This document shows positions 57,476-64,000 of a stretch of DNA of 64,000 nucleotides, in pieces; the stretch's first letter is position 1, and each line of letters starts with the position of its first letter. Position numbers and translations under genes: made by a program. The notes under the pieces are model-generated. The model saw nothing but the letters and a program-made list of their open reading frames with translations, had not been told where the DNA came from and did not search any database. Origin of the DNA: Saccharopolyspora ipomoeae (GTDB lineage: Bacteria > Actinomycetota > Actinomycetes > Mycobacteriales > Pseudonocardiaceae); NCBI RefSeq assembly GCF_029952525.1, contig NZ_JASAOF010000010.1, positions 1 through 64,000 of the forward strand, in the 5' to 3' direction.

Positions 57476-58680
57476 CCGCCGCGGCCGCGCACGCGTGGCT
57501 CACCCAGCACCGCGACGAGATGATCGCCGACCTCGCCGCCTACGTGAACCACGAGAGCTCCAGCGACGACCTCGCCGCGCTCGACGAGTGCCTGCGGTGG
57601 GTGTGCGACTGGCTCGACGCCCGCATCGGCCCGCCGGTCGAGCACGAGCGGTTGCCGCGCGACGAGACAGGCGACGTCGTGATCCGCCGGTACTCCGGCA
57701 GCGGTGCCGAGCCGATCCTGCTGCTGGCCCACTACGACACCGTCTGGTCGACCGGCACGCTCGCCGGGTGGCCGTTCGCGGTGGACGGAGACCGGATCAG
57801 CGGTCCCGGCGTCTTCGACATGAAAGCCGGTCTGGTGCAGGCGGTCTGGGCGCTGCGCGCGCTGCAGGAGCTCGGGCTTCCCCGGCCTCCGGTCACGCTG
57901 CTGCTCAACGGCGACGAGGAGACCGGCAGCCTCGGCTCGTCCGACGTGATCGCCGCCGAGGCGCGGAAGTCCCGCGCCGCGCTCGTGTTCGAGGCCAGCG
58001 CCGACGGCGCGGTCAAGACCGCCCGCAAGGGCGTCGGGCTGTTCACGGTGACCGTCACCGGCGAAGAGGCGCACGCGGGCCTCGACCCGACGGCCGGGGC
58101 GAGCGCGGTGGTGGAGATGGCCCACCAGGTGCTGCGCTGCCGGGCGCTCACCGACCTGGACGCCGGGACGTCGGTGAACGTCGGGGTGGTGCGCGGAGGC
58201 ACCCGGGCCAACGTCACGGCGGGCAGCGCGACCGCGGAGCTCGACGTCCGGGTCGCCGACGCCGTCGAGGCGAGCCGGATCGACGCCGCCCTGGCGTCGC
58301 TGGAGCCGGTGGACCCGAAGACGCGGATCACCGTCTCCGGCGGCTGGAACCGCCCGGTCTTCGAGCGAACGCCCGAGGTCGCCGCGCTCTACGAGGTGGC
58401 GCGCGACTGCGCCGTCCCGCTGGGGCTCGACCTGCGCGAGACCGCCGTCGGCGGCGCGAGCGACGGCAACTTCGCCCAGGCGGCCGGGGCTCCGGTGCTC
58501 GACGGCCTCGGCGCCGTCGGCGCAGGCGCCCACGCCCGCAACGAGCACGCGACGGTCTCCGGCCTCCTGCAACGCTCAGCGCTCACCACCGCCCTGCTGC
58601 ACCACTTCGCGACGCGGTCCTCACCGGCGGACGACTTCTCCTCGAACCGTCCCGGTATTTCGGAAATTGATCACGGGTGA
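57472..58680 (+). CDS. M20-family metallopeptidase (carboxypeptidase G2-like)
   Basis: The 402-residue zinc hydrolase has the M20 ligands: H in LLAHYDTVW, bridging D in GVFDMKAG, the Glu pair in NGDEETGS, E in VFEAS, and H in AGAHARNEH near the C-terminus, with the dimerisation domain between about 180 and 290. It cleaves amide bonds of N-acyl amino acids or similar. GTG at 57472 overlaps the upstream stop. Its last residues (SSNRPGISEIDHG) are encoded by the dispersed repeat element, which supplies the stop codon. Confidence 0.88.
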   Translation: MTAAAAHAWLTQHRDEMIADLAAYVNHESSSDDLAALDECLRWVCDWLDARIGPPVEHERLPRDETGDVVIRRYSGSGAEPILLLAHYDTVWSTGTLAGWPFAVDGDRISGPGVFDMKAGLVQAVWALRALQELGLPRPPVTLLLNGDEETGSLGSSDVIAAEARKSRAALVFEASADGAVKTARKGVGLFTVTVTGEEAHAGLDPTAGASAVVEMAHQVLRCRALTDLDAGTSVNVGVVRGGTRANVTAGSATAELDVRVADAVEASRIDAALASLEPVDPKTRITVSGGWNRPVFERTPEVAALYEVARDCAVPLGLDLRETAVGGASDGNFAQAAGAPVLDGLGAVGAGAHARNEHATVSGLLQRSALTTALLHHFATRSSPADDFSSNRPGISEIDHG

Positions 58681-58689
58681 TTCGCCCTG
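58636..58689. repeat. Dispersed inverted-repeat element, copy 4 (degenerate, overlaps coding end)
   Basis: CTCCTCGAA, then CGGAAATTGATCACGGGTGATTCG match the arm and centre of copies 2 and 3 in order. The right arm is cut after GATTCG. The TGA in GGGTGATTCG is the stop codon of the M20 gene. Confidence 0.65.
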
Positions 58690-59031
58690 GTGGTGCGATC
58701 GCCTTTTGGGGCGTTTCGCCGTAGATTTCTGATTTCAGCGTCGATCGAATGGTGGGGGCTTTTCCGGATTTCCGGCTCGGGAATGTCTGGATGGTTCCTT
58801 TAATCCATTTCTCGATGGGCTTCCGGATAAGCGGAGAGGCATTCTCCAAATGTTTTCGAAATGATTTCTGGTTCCCTGTATCAGCAGGTCATGATGCTGT
58901 ACTGATTTAGCCGCCAACGCTTCTCGATCGCGATTTCCGGTGACTCCGGGCACAGGGTTTTGCTCATGAGGTTAGGCATGCCTATTGTCCCTTCACGTCT
59001 CGGAGCGAGATGAGGAGGAGAGGGGATTGGC
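58681..59031. promoter_or_regulatory. AT-richer spacer before efeU, with IdeR-like box
   Basis: The 351-bp gap holds no convincing gene. Its base composition is clearly lower in G+C than the flanks (for example 58800-58880), unlike the rest of the window. The only clear signal is the iron box at 58967-58985 and the ribosome site before efeU. Confidence 0.55.
58967..58985. promoter_or_regulatory. IdeR/DtxR-type iron box upstream of efeU
   Basis: TGAGGTTAGGCATGCCTAT agrees with the 19-bp iron-box consensus TTAGGTTAGGCTAACCTAA at 14 of 19 positions, including GGTTAGGC and CCTA. It is 47 bp upstream of the efeU start, so repression by iron-loaded IdeR is expected. Confidence 0.8.
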
Positions 59032-59868
59032 GTGCTGATCGGCAACGCGTTGATCGGGTTGCGCGAGGGCCTGGAAGCGGTTCTCGTGGTGAGCGTCCTG
59101 ATCGCATTCCTGGTGCGCGGTCAGCACCGGTGGGCGCTGCGCCTGGTGTGGACCGGCGTCGCCGCCGCCGTCGCGCTGTCGGTGGGAGTCGGCGCGCTGC
59201 TCACCTACACCTCGGCGACGCTGACCTTCGAGCAGCAGGAGATGTTCGGCGGCGGGATGTCCGTCCTGGCCGTGGTCTTCGTGACCACGATGATCTTCTG
59301 GATGCGCACCACCGCGCGCACCCTGTCGGCGCAGCTGCGCGGACAGCTCGACGAAGCGCTGCGGCTCGGCAACTGGTCGGTGATCACCGTCGCCTTCCTC
59401 GCCGTGGCGCGAGAAGGCCTGGAAACAGCGGTTTTCTTCTTCTCCAGCGTCCAATCCGCCGGTGGCGGCACGATCCTGCCGCTGGCCGGGTTCCTCATCG
59501 GCATCGCCGCGTCGGTGGCGATCGGCTGGGCCCTGTACCTGGGCGCGATCAAGATCGACCTCGGGAAGTTCTTCACCGCCACCGGAGTCCTGCTGGTGTT
59601 CGTCGCCGCCGGCGTTCTCGCCTACGGCGTCCACGACCTGCAGGAAGCCGGGGTGCTGCCCGGGTTGCACGTGCTGGCCTTCGACGTCAGCGCGCAGGTC
59701 CCGCCGTCGTCCTGGTACGGGACGCTGCTGAAGGGGATCTTCAACTTCTCGCCGCAGACCACCGTGTTCGAGGCCGTCGTCTGGGTCGGCTACGCGGTGC
59801 CCGTCCTCGTCCTGTTCCTGCGGCCGCAGCGCGCCGCCGCCCCGACCCCGACCGGAGAGATCTCGTGA
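59032..59868 (+). CDS. efeU: Iron permease of the FTR1 family
   Basis: The 278-residue protein has about seven membrane segments and carries both REGLE motifs that bind iron (residues 11-15 and 127-131). It forms the channel of the EfeUOB ferrous/ferric iron importer. It starts with GTG after GAGGAGAGGGG. Its stop overlaps the efeO start. Confidence 0.93.
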   Translation: MLIGNALIGLREGLEAVLVVSVLIAFLVRGQHRWALRLVWTGVAAAVALSVGVGALLTYTSATLTFEQQEMFGGGMSVLAVVFVTTMIFWMRTTARTLSAQLRGQLDEALRLGNWSVITVAFLAVAREGLETAVFFFSSVQSAGGGTILPLAGFLIGIAASVAIGWALYLGAIKIDLGKFFTATGVLLVFVAAGVLAYGVHDLQEAGVLPGLHVLAFDVSAQVPPSSWYGTLLKGIFNFSPQTTVFEAVVWVGYAVPVLVLFLRPQRAAAPTPTGEIS

Positions 59869-60977
59869 GAACCCTCGCCAAGTCCGCACTCCCGCTGACC
59901 CTGCTCGCGCTCGCCTCCTGCGGCCAGCAGGCCGCCCCCGCAGTTCCGGGCGCGATCGGCGTCGAAGCCGGCGACGACGCCTGCAAGGTCTCCAGCACCA
60001 CCGCACCCGCCGGGACGATCACCTTCGACGTGCGCAACACGGGCTCGCAGGTCACCGAGTTCTACCTGCTCGGCGACGGTGACAAGATCATCAGCGAGGT
60101 CGAGAACATCGGCCCCGGCATGAACCGGCAGCTCGTGGCCCAGGTGCCCGAAGGCGGCAAGTACACCACCGCCTGCAAGCCCGGCATGCAGGGCGACGGC
60201 ATCCGCGGCGAGTTCACCGTGACCGGCTCGGCCGAGGCCGTGACCAGCCCGGAAGCCGCCCAGGCCGTCGCCGCCTACAAGTCCTACGTGGACCAGCAGG
60301 CCGAGGAGCTCAAGGCCGAGACCGGCACGTTCGTCCAGGCCGTCAAGGCCGGTGACGTCGAGCGGGCCAAGGCGCTGTACCCGAAGGCGCGGCTGCCGTG
60401 GGAGCGCATCGAGCCCGTCGCCGAGAGCTTCGGCGACCTCGACCCCAAGATCGACGGCCGCGAGGCCGACCTCGAACCCGGCCAGCCCTTCACCGGCTAC
60501 CACCGCCTGGAGAAGGACCTGTGGGTCACCGGCCCGCAGCCCGACACCCCGGCGGTGGCCGATCAGCTCGTCGCCGACGTCGACCAGCTCGTCGCCCAGG
60601 CCCACGGCGTCGAGCCCACCCCGGCCGACACCGCCAACGGCGCCAAGGAGCTGCTCGAGGAAGTCGCCACCGGCAAGGTCACCGGCGAGGAGGAGATCTT
60701 CTCGCACACCGACCTGTGGGACTTCCAGGCCAACGTCGACGGTGCCGCGAAGGTCGTCGACTCGCTGCGACCGGTGCTGTCGGCCAAGGACCCGCAGCTG
60801 CTGGGCGAGCTCGACCGCGACTTCGCCGCGGTGCAGTCGCTGCTGGACCGCTACAAGGCCGGCGACGGCTTCAAGCTCTACCAGGAGCTGTCCCCGGAGC
60901 AGGTCAAGGAGCTCGCGGCCGCCGTCGACGCGCTCAGCGAACCGCTGAGCAAGACCGCGGGGGTCGTGACGCGGTGA
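59865..60977 (+). CDS. efeO: EfeO lipoprotein (cupredoxin plus M75 domain)
   Basis: The 370-residue extracytoplasmic protein has a lipobox LASC (Cys19), an N-terminal cupredoxin-like domain (about 28-122) with Cys40 and Cys104, and a C-terminal imelysin/M75-type helical domain with the HxxE iron motif HRLE (213-216). It binds iron for delivery to EfeU. GTG at 59865 overlaps efeU by 4 bp, and its stop overlaps efeB. Confidence 0.92.
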   Translation: MRTLAKSALPLTLLALASCGQQAAPAVPGAIGVEAGDDACKVSSTTAPAGTITFDVRNTGSQVTEFYLLGDGDKIISEVENIGPGMNRQLVAQVPEGGKYTTACKPGMQGDGIRGEFTVTGSAEAVTSPEAAQAVAAYKSYVDQQAEELKAETGTFVQAVKAGDVERAKALYPKARLPWERIEPVAESFGDLDPKIDGREADLEPGQPFTGYHRLEKDLWVTGPQPDTPAVADQLVADVDQLVAQAHGVEPTPADTANGAKELLEEVATGKVTGEEEIFSHTDLWDFQANVDGAAKVVDSLRPVLSAKDPQLLGELDRDFAAVQSLLDRYKAGDGFKLYQELSPEQVKELAAAVDALSEPLSKTAGVVTR

Positions 60978-62182
60978 CCTTCTCACGCCGGAAGCTGTTC
61001 GGGCTCACCGGCGCCGGCGTGGCCATCGCCGGCGCCGGGGGCGCGGTCGGCGCCACCGCCTTCGGCGGGCACGCGCACGACCCGGCCGCACAGCGGGTCC
61101 CGTTCCACGGTCCGAACCAGGCCGGGATCACGACTCCCGCGCAGGACCGGATGCACTTCGTCGCCTTCGACGTCACCACCTCGGACCGCGCCGAGCTCGT
61201 CCGCCTGCTGCAGGACTGGACCCGCGCAGCCGAGCGCATGACCGCAGGTCAGGAGGCCGTCGAGCACGGCGCGACCGGCGGCGGCGAGCAGGAACCTCCC
61301 GGTGACACCGGCGAGGCGCTCGGCCTGCCGCCGTCGGCGCTGACGCTGACCGTCGGGTTCGGCCCGTCGCTGTTCGACGGCCGGTTCGGGCTCGCGGGGC
61401 AGCGCCCGCCCGCGCTGGCCGAGCTGCCGCACTTCCCGCAGGACAACCTCGATCCGGCTCGCAGCGGGGGAGACCTGTGCGTGCAGGCGTGCGCGAACGA
61501 TCCGCAGGTCGCCGTGCACGCCATCCGCAACCTGGCGCGGATCGGGTTCGGCACGGTCTCGGTGCGCTGGTCGCAGCTCGGGTTCGGACGCACCTCCAGC
61601 ACCTCCCGCGAGCAGACCACGCCGCGCAACCTGTTCGGCTTCAAGGACGGCACCAACAACATCAAGTCCGAGGACACCGCCGCCCTCGACGAGCACGTCT
61701 GGGTGCGGCCCGGCGACGGTCCGGAGTGGATGGTCGGCGGGAGTTACCTGGTGGCGCGCCGGATCCGGATGCACATCGAGACCTGGGACCGGACGTCGTT
61801 GTCCGAGCAGGAGCAGATCGTGGGGCGCGCCAAGGGTTCCGGCGCTCCGCTGGGCGCCGCCGACGAGTTCGCCCCGGTGAACGTGCACGCGCTGCCAGCC
61901 GACAGCCACGTGCGGCTGGCTTCGGCGGAGAACACCGGCGCGCGCCTGCTGCGCCGCGGCTACAACTTCACCGACGGCTCGGACGGCCTCGGCAGGCTCG
62001 ACGCCGGGCTGTTCTTCGTGTGCTTCAACCGCGATCCGCGCAGGCAGTTCGTGCCGATGCAGCGCGCGCTGGCCCGCGACGACACGATGATGGAGTACTT
62101 GGAGCACAACGGCTCCGCGCTGTTCGCGTGCCCGCCCGGAGTGCGACCGGGGGAGCACTGGGGCCAGGAGCTGTTCGGCTGA
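60974..62182 (+). CDS. efeB: Dye-decolorising peroxidase of the iron uptake system
   Basis: The 402-residue haem peroxidase is exported by the Tat system: the N-terminus SRRKLFGLTGAGVAIAGAGG has the twin arginine and hydrophobic region. The DyP motif GFKDGTNN (222-229) carries the distal Asp225. The C-terminal part (RRGYNFTDG...GLFFVCFNRDPRRQFVPMQ) is typical of EfeB. It acts with EfeU and EfeO in iron acquisition. GTG at 60974 overlaps efeO. Confidence 0.93.
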   Translation: MTFSRRKLFGLTGAGVAIAGAGGAVGATAFGGHAHDPAAQRVPFHGPNQAGITTPAQDRMHFVAFDVTTSDRAELVRLLQDWTRAAERMTAGQEAVEHGATGGGEQEPPGDTGEALGLPPSALTLTVGFGPSLFDGRFGLAGQRPPALAELPHFPQDNLDPARSGGDLCVQACANDPQVAVHAIRNLARIGFGTVSVRWSQLGFGRTSSTSREQTTPRNLFGFKDGTNNIKSEDTAALDEHVWVRPGDGPEWMVGGSYLVARRIRMHIETWDRTSLSEQEQIVGRAKGSGAPLGAADEFAPVNVHALPADSHVRLASAENTGARLLRRGYNFTDGSDGLGRLDAGLFFVCFNRDPRRQFVPMQRALARDDTMMEYLEHNGSALFACPPGVRPGEHWGQELFG

Positions 62183-62212
62183 CCTGCGCCGGAAGAGCCT
62201 GGTCCGGGCGGT

Positions 62213-62232
62213 CGTACGACTTTGGTCGTACG
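62213..62232. promoter_or_regulatory. CGTACGAC-N4-GTCGTACG palindrome before the TPR gene
   Basis: Perfect 8-bp arms (62213-62220 and 62225-62232) form a 20-bp dyad, which also reads as a partial direct repeat of GGTCGTACG. It is about 140 bp before the TPR start and 30 bp after efeB, so it may be an operator or a short terminator stem. Confidence 0.55.
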
Positions 62233-62368
62233 GGTCGGTCTCAGGGTCGCGCGACCGGATTTCCGGGTTCGGACCTGAGGATTCGGCGTCTCGGGCCGCC
62301 TAGCGTCTCCAGTGGAAATGATCACCCGCGCCTGGGGGCGGGTGATCCGCCTACTGGAGGGAGACCCC

Positions 62369-63373
62369 ATGCGCGCCAAGGCAGCCGAGTACCGGGGCGG
62401 ACTCGCGGCGTTGTCGGTGAACGCCTCGCTGGACGAGGTCCTGGTCCAAGCCGAGCAGCACGACGCGGCGGCGACCACGGCCGGGGAGCGGGCCGGGGCG
62501 CAGCTGGCCATCGCCGAGGCGTGCCGCAGGCTCGGGCGGGTCGACCGCGCCGAGCGGGCCTGGCGCGCCAGCTACCGCACCGCCCGCGACGCCGGTGACG
62601 CGGCGGCGATGGCCTGGGCGCTGTGGAGCGGCGGAACCCTGGCCCGCCAGCGCGGCCGCTACCCGCTGGCGCACCGGCTGCTCACCCGCGCCGCGGCCAC
62701 CGCCGAGCGCGGCAACGACGTCGTCGCCCGCGGCTACTCGCTGGCCGGTCTGGCCGAAACCGGGCGCGTGCAGGGAGATTTCGCCGGGACGTTGCGGCTG
62801 CACGAGAAGCTGCTGGACGAGGCCCGCGCGCACGGGCAGCCGCGCCACGTCGTCTGGGCGCTGGAGGGCATCGCGCAGATCCACCGGCACAACGGCGACC
62901 ACGACCGGGCCCTGACGCTGTTCACCGAGGCCTGCGCGATCGCCACCGACAGCGATGACCAGCGCGGACGCGCCTGGGCGCTGCGCGGCATCGCCGACCT
63001 CACCTCGCTGCGCGGCGACGTCGACGGCGCGCTGGAGCTGCTCGCCGAGGCCGAGCAGGCCTGCCGTGCGATGCGCCTGGAGGCCGCGCTGGCCTACAAC
63101 CACAAGATGCGCGGCAACGTCCTCTACCGCGCGGGCCGCTACGCCGAAGCCGAGCAGGTCTACGCGGCGACGATCGAGGAGTTCACCCGGATCGCCGAAC
63201 CCCGGGGGGAATCCCTCGCCCGCCTCGGCCTCATCAAATCCCAATCCCACCAAGGCATGTCACCCGACGAGGTGGCCAAGACCCTCACCGAACTCCACAC
63301 CCGCTTCACCCGAGCAGGGCTCCACCACGCGGTCGACATGGTCAACGCCGCCCGCCGCGACCTCCTCCCCTGA
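62369..63373 (+). CDS. Tetratricopeptide-repeat protein
   Basis: The 334-residue soluble helical protein has several TPR-like units (A-EACRRLGRVDRAERAWRASYRTARDAGDAAAMAWALWSGG, ALEGIAQIHRHNGDHDRALTLFTEACAIATDSDD, RAWALRGIADLTSLRGDVDGALELLAEAEQA). TPRs mediate protein-protein contacts. No catalytic or DNA-binding domain is visible. ATG at 62369 follows GGAGGGAGA; a frame from 62312 would add 19 residues. Its function is unknown. It is followed by a palindrome array and is probably monocistronic. Confidence 0.8.
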   Translation: MRAKAAEYRGGLAALSVNASLDEVLVQAEQHDAAATTAGERAGAQLAIAEACRRLGRVDRAERAWRASYRTARDAGDAAAMAWALWSGGTLARQRGRYPLAHRLLTRAAATAERGNDVVARGYSLAGLAETGRVQGDFAGTLRLHEKLLDEARAHGQPRHVVWALEGIAQIHRHNGDHDRALTLFTEACAIATDSDDQRGRAWALRGIADLTSLRGDVDGALELLAEAEQACRAMRLEAALAYNHKMRGNVLYRAGRYAEAEQVYAATIEEFTRIAEPRGESLARLGLIKSQSHQGMSPDEVAKTLTELHTRFTRAGLHHAVDMVNAARRDLLP

Positions 63374-63411
63374 CCCCACCCCGGTCAAAAACTGCAACAT
63401 TCGTCGGGTGA

Positions 63412-63478
63412 GAACCGCGGTTTTCGCGGCGTGAAAACCGCGGTTTTCGACGTGACCTATGCGGGGGTTTTCGACGTG
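63412..63478. repeat. Palindrome array after the TPR gene (CCGCGG cores, 23-24-bp period)
   Basis: AACCGCGGTT palindromes at 63415-63420 and 63438-63443 (23 bp apart) are followed 24 bp later by the right half GGTTTTCGACGTG at 63466-63478, which repeats 63442-63454 exactly. It shares the CCGCGGTTTTCGACG sequence with the array at 39608-39758. Confidence 0.75.
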
Positions 63479-63497
63479 GGGGTCGTAGGGTCGGCGG

Positions 63498-64000
63498 GTG
63501 GGTTCTGTTGCGGTGACTCCGGTGCTCGGTGGCGTGATCGGGTTTCTGCTGGTCGCGGCCGGTGCTGTGGGGTGGTTGGGCGGGTTCGCGCGGTGGTGGT
63601 CTGTGCTGGGGGCCGGGGTGCGCGGGGCCGTGCAGCTGGCGGTGGTGTCGCTGGTCATCGCCTACGTGGTGCGGTCGTCGTGGCTCGTCGGGGTGTTCGT
63701 CGTCGTGATGTTCGCGGTGGCGGTGCGGACGGCGGGGCGGCGGATCACCGGTGACCGGACCTGGTGGTGGGCGGGCGTGCCGATCGCCGCGGGGGTCGCG
63801 CCGGTGGCGGCGGTGCTCGTGGTGAGCCGGGCCGTGCCGGTGACCGGGTTGGTGCTGGTTCCGTTGGTGGGACAGCTGATCGGGGGAGCGCTGACGGCCA
63901 CGGCGCTGGCCGGGCGCCGGCTGCTCGACGAGCTGGAGCAGCGCCGCGGCGAGGTCGAGGCGGCGCTGTCGCTCGGGCTGTCCGACCGGGACGCCCGGCT
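63498..64000 (+). CDS. FetB/UPF0014-family ABC transporter permease (partial)
   Basis: The frame starts with GTG at 63498 (or 63513) and runs open to the window edge, about 167 codons. It encodes several membrane segments (VIGFLLVAAGAVGWLGGF, AVQLAVVSLVIAYVV, WLVGVFVVVMFAVAVRTAG) and the signature VGQLIGGALTATALAGRRLLDELEQRRGEVEAALSLGLSDRDAR of UPF0014/FetB permeases, which export or handle iron with a FetA ATPase. No ribosome site is obvious; TAGGGT at 63486-63491 could be a -10 box of a leaderless mRNA. The C-terminal part lies outside the window. Confidence 0.78.
   Translation, partial: MGSVAVTPVLGGVIGFLLVAAGAVGWLGGFARWWSVLGAGVRGAVQLAVVSLVIAYVVRSSWLVGVFVVVMFAVAVRTAGRRITGDRTWWWAGVPIAAGVAPVAAVLVVSRAVPVTGLVLVPLVGQLIGGALTATALAGRRLLDELEQRRGEVEAALSLGLSDRDAR

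Noticed and set aside
58583-58953. Two short minus-strand open frames in the AT-rich spacer before efeU
   Set aside because: No domain, ribosome site or codon bias supports them; they overlap the repeat element and the promoter region.
1-64000. tRNA, rRNA, insertion sequence or prophage genes
   Set aside because: I saw no cloverleaf, rRNA core sequence, transposase, integrase or phage structural protein on either strand.

Overview
This window comes from a high-GC actinomycete chromosome. The evidence is the strong G/C third-position bias, frequent GTG starts, tightly overlapping ATGA/GTGA operons, and actinobacterial hallmark loci: an mce/yrbE operon, AztABCD-type zinc uptake, efeUOB with an IdeR-like box, and many GntR, LacI, AraC, TetR and Lrp regulators. 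The gene set fits a soil member of the Pseudonocardiaceae such as Saccharopolyspora or a relative, but the sequence alone does not prove the genus. I see no rRNA, tRNA, CRISPR array, insertion sequence or phage, and the region looks like native chromosome rich in catabolic gene clusters.

Left part (1-21.6 kb). Positions 1-5.0 kb hold allantoin/hydantoin use: the first 21 codons of a ureidoglycine aminohydrolase-like gene cut by the window edge, an NCS1 permease, a hydantoin racemase-like protein in which the first catalytic Cys is Gly, allantoinase, and a FadR-type GntR regulator. Dyads with the core GTATAC lie in front of the permease and allantoinase units. Positions 5.0-17.7 kb hold a complete myo-inositol pathway in two divergently controlled blocks: a GntR/UTRA regulator, iolC, an aldolase, iolB, iolD and mmsA/iolA; then a LacI regulator, iolE, an iolT-like transporter, iolH and iolG. 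Positions 17.8-21.5 kb hold two oxidoreductases of unknown substrate, a LacI regulator and a small monooxygenase-fold protein.

Middle part (21.6-38.3 kb). An NRAMP-fold transporter without the metal-binding motifs sits under a LacI regulator with two clear operators. Next come a flavin reductase and a styrene-monooxygenase-like flavoprotein with an EthD-family partner, two AraC regulators, and an aldehyde/alcohol dehydrogenase pair. The zinc uptake locus follows: aztA diverges from aztB, an aztD paralogue, aztC and aztD across a Zur-like box. A second copy of that box precedes a small Cys-rich orphan gene.

Right part (37.4-64 kb). Two MpaB-family oxygenases, an acyl-CoA dehydrogenase and a long-chain acyl-CoA ligase flank a complete mce operon (yrbEA, yrbEB, mceA-F and an Mce-associated protein) with a TetR gene. 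Then come a six-gene operon led by a double-length Lrp regulator (deacetylase/cyclic-imidase fold, MFS, SDR, ketopantoate-reductase-like, M20 peptidase), efeUOB iron uptake, a TPR protein, and the start of a FetB-like permease.

Non-coding structure is the most unusual aspect. One dispersed ~65-bp inverted repeat, with a 30-nt centre identical in its two intact copies, occurs four times at gene 3' ends. Separately, three intergenic arrays repeat a short palindrome every 23-24 bp, using different palindrome sequences in different arrays; two of them are enclosed in longer outer inverted repeats.
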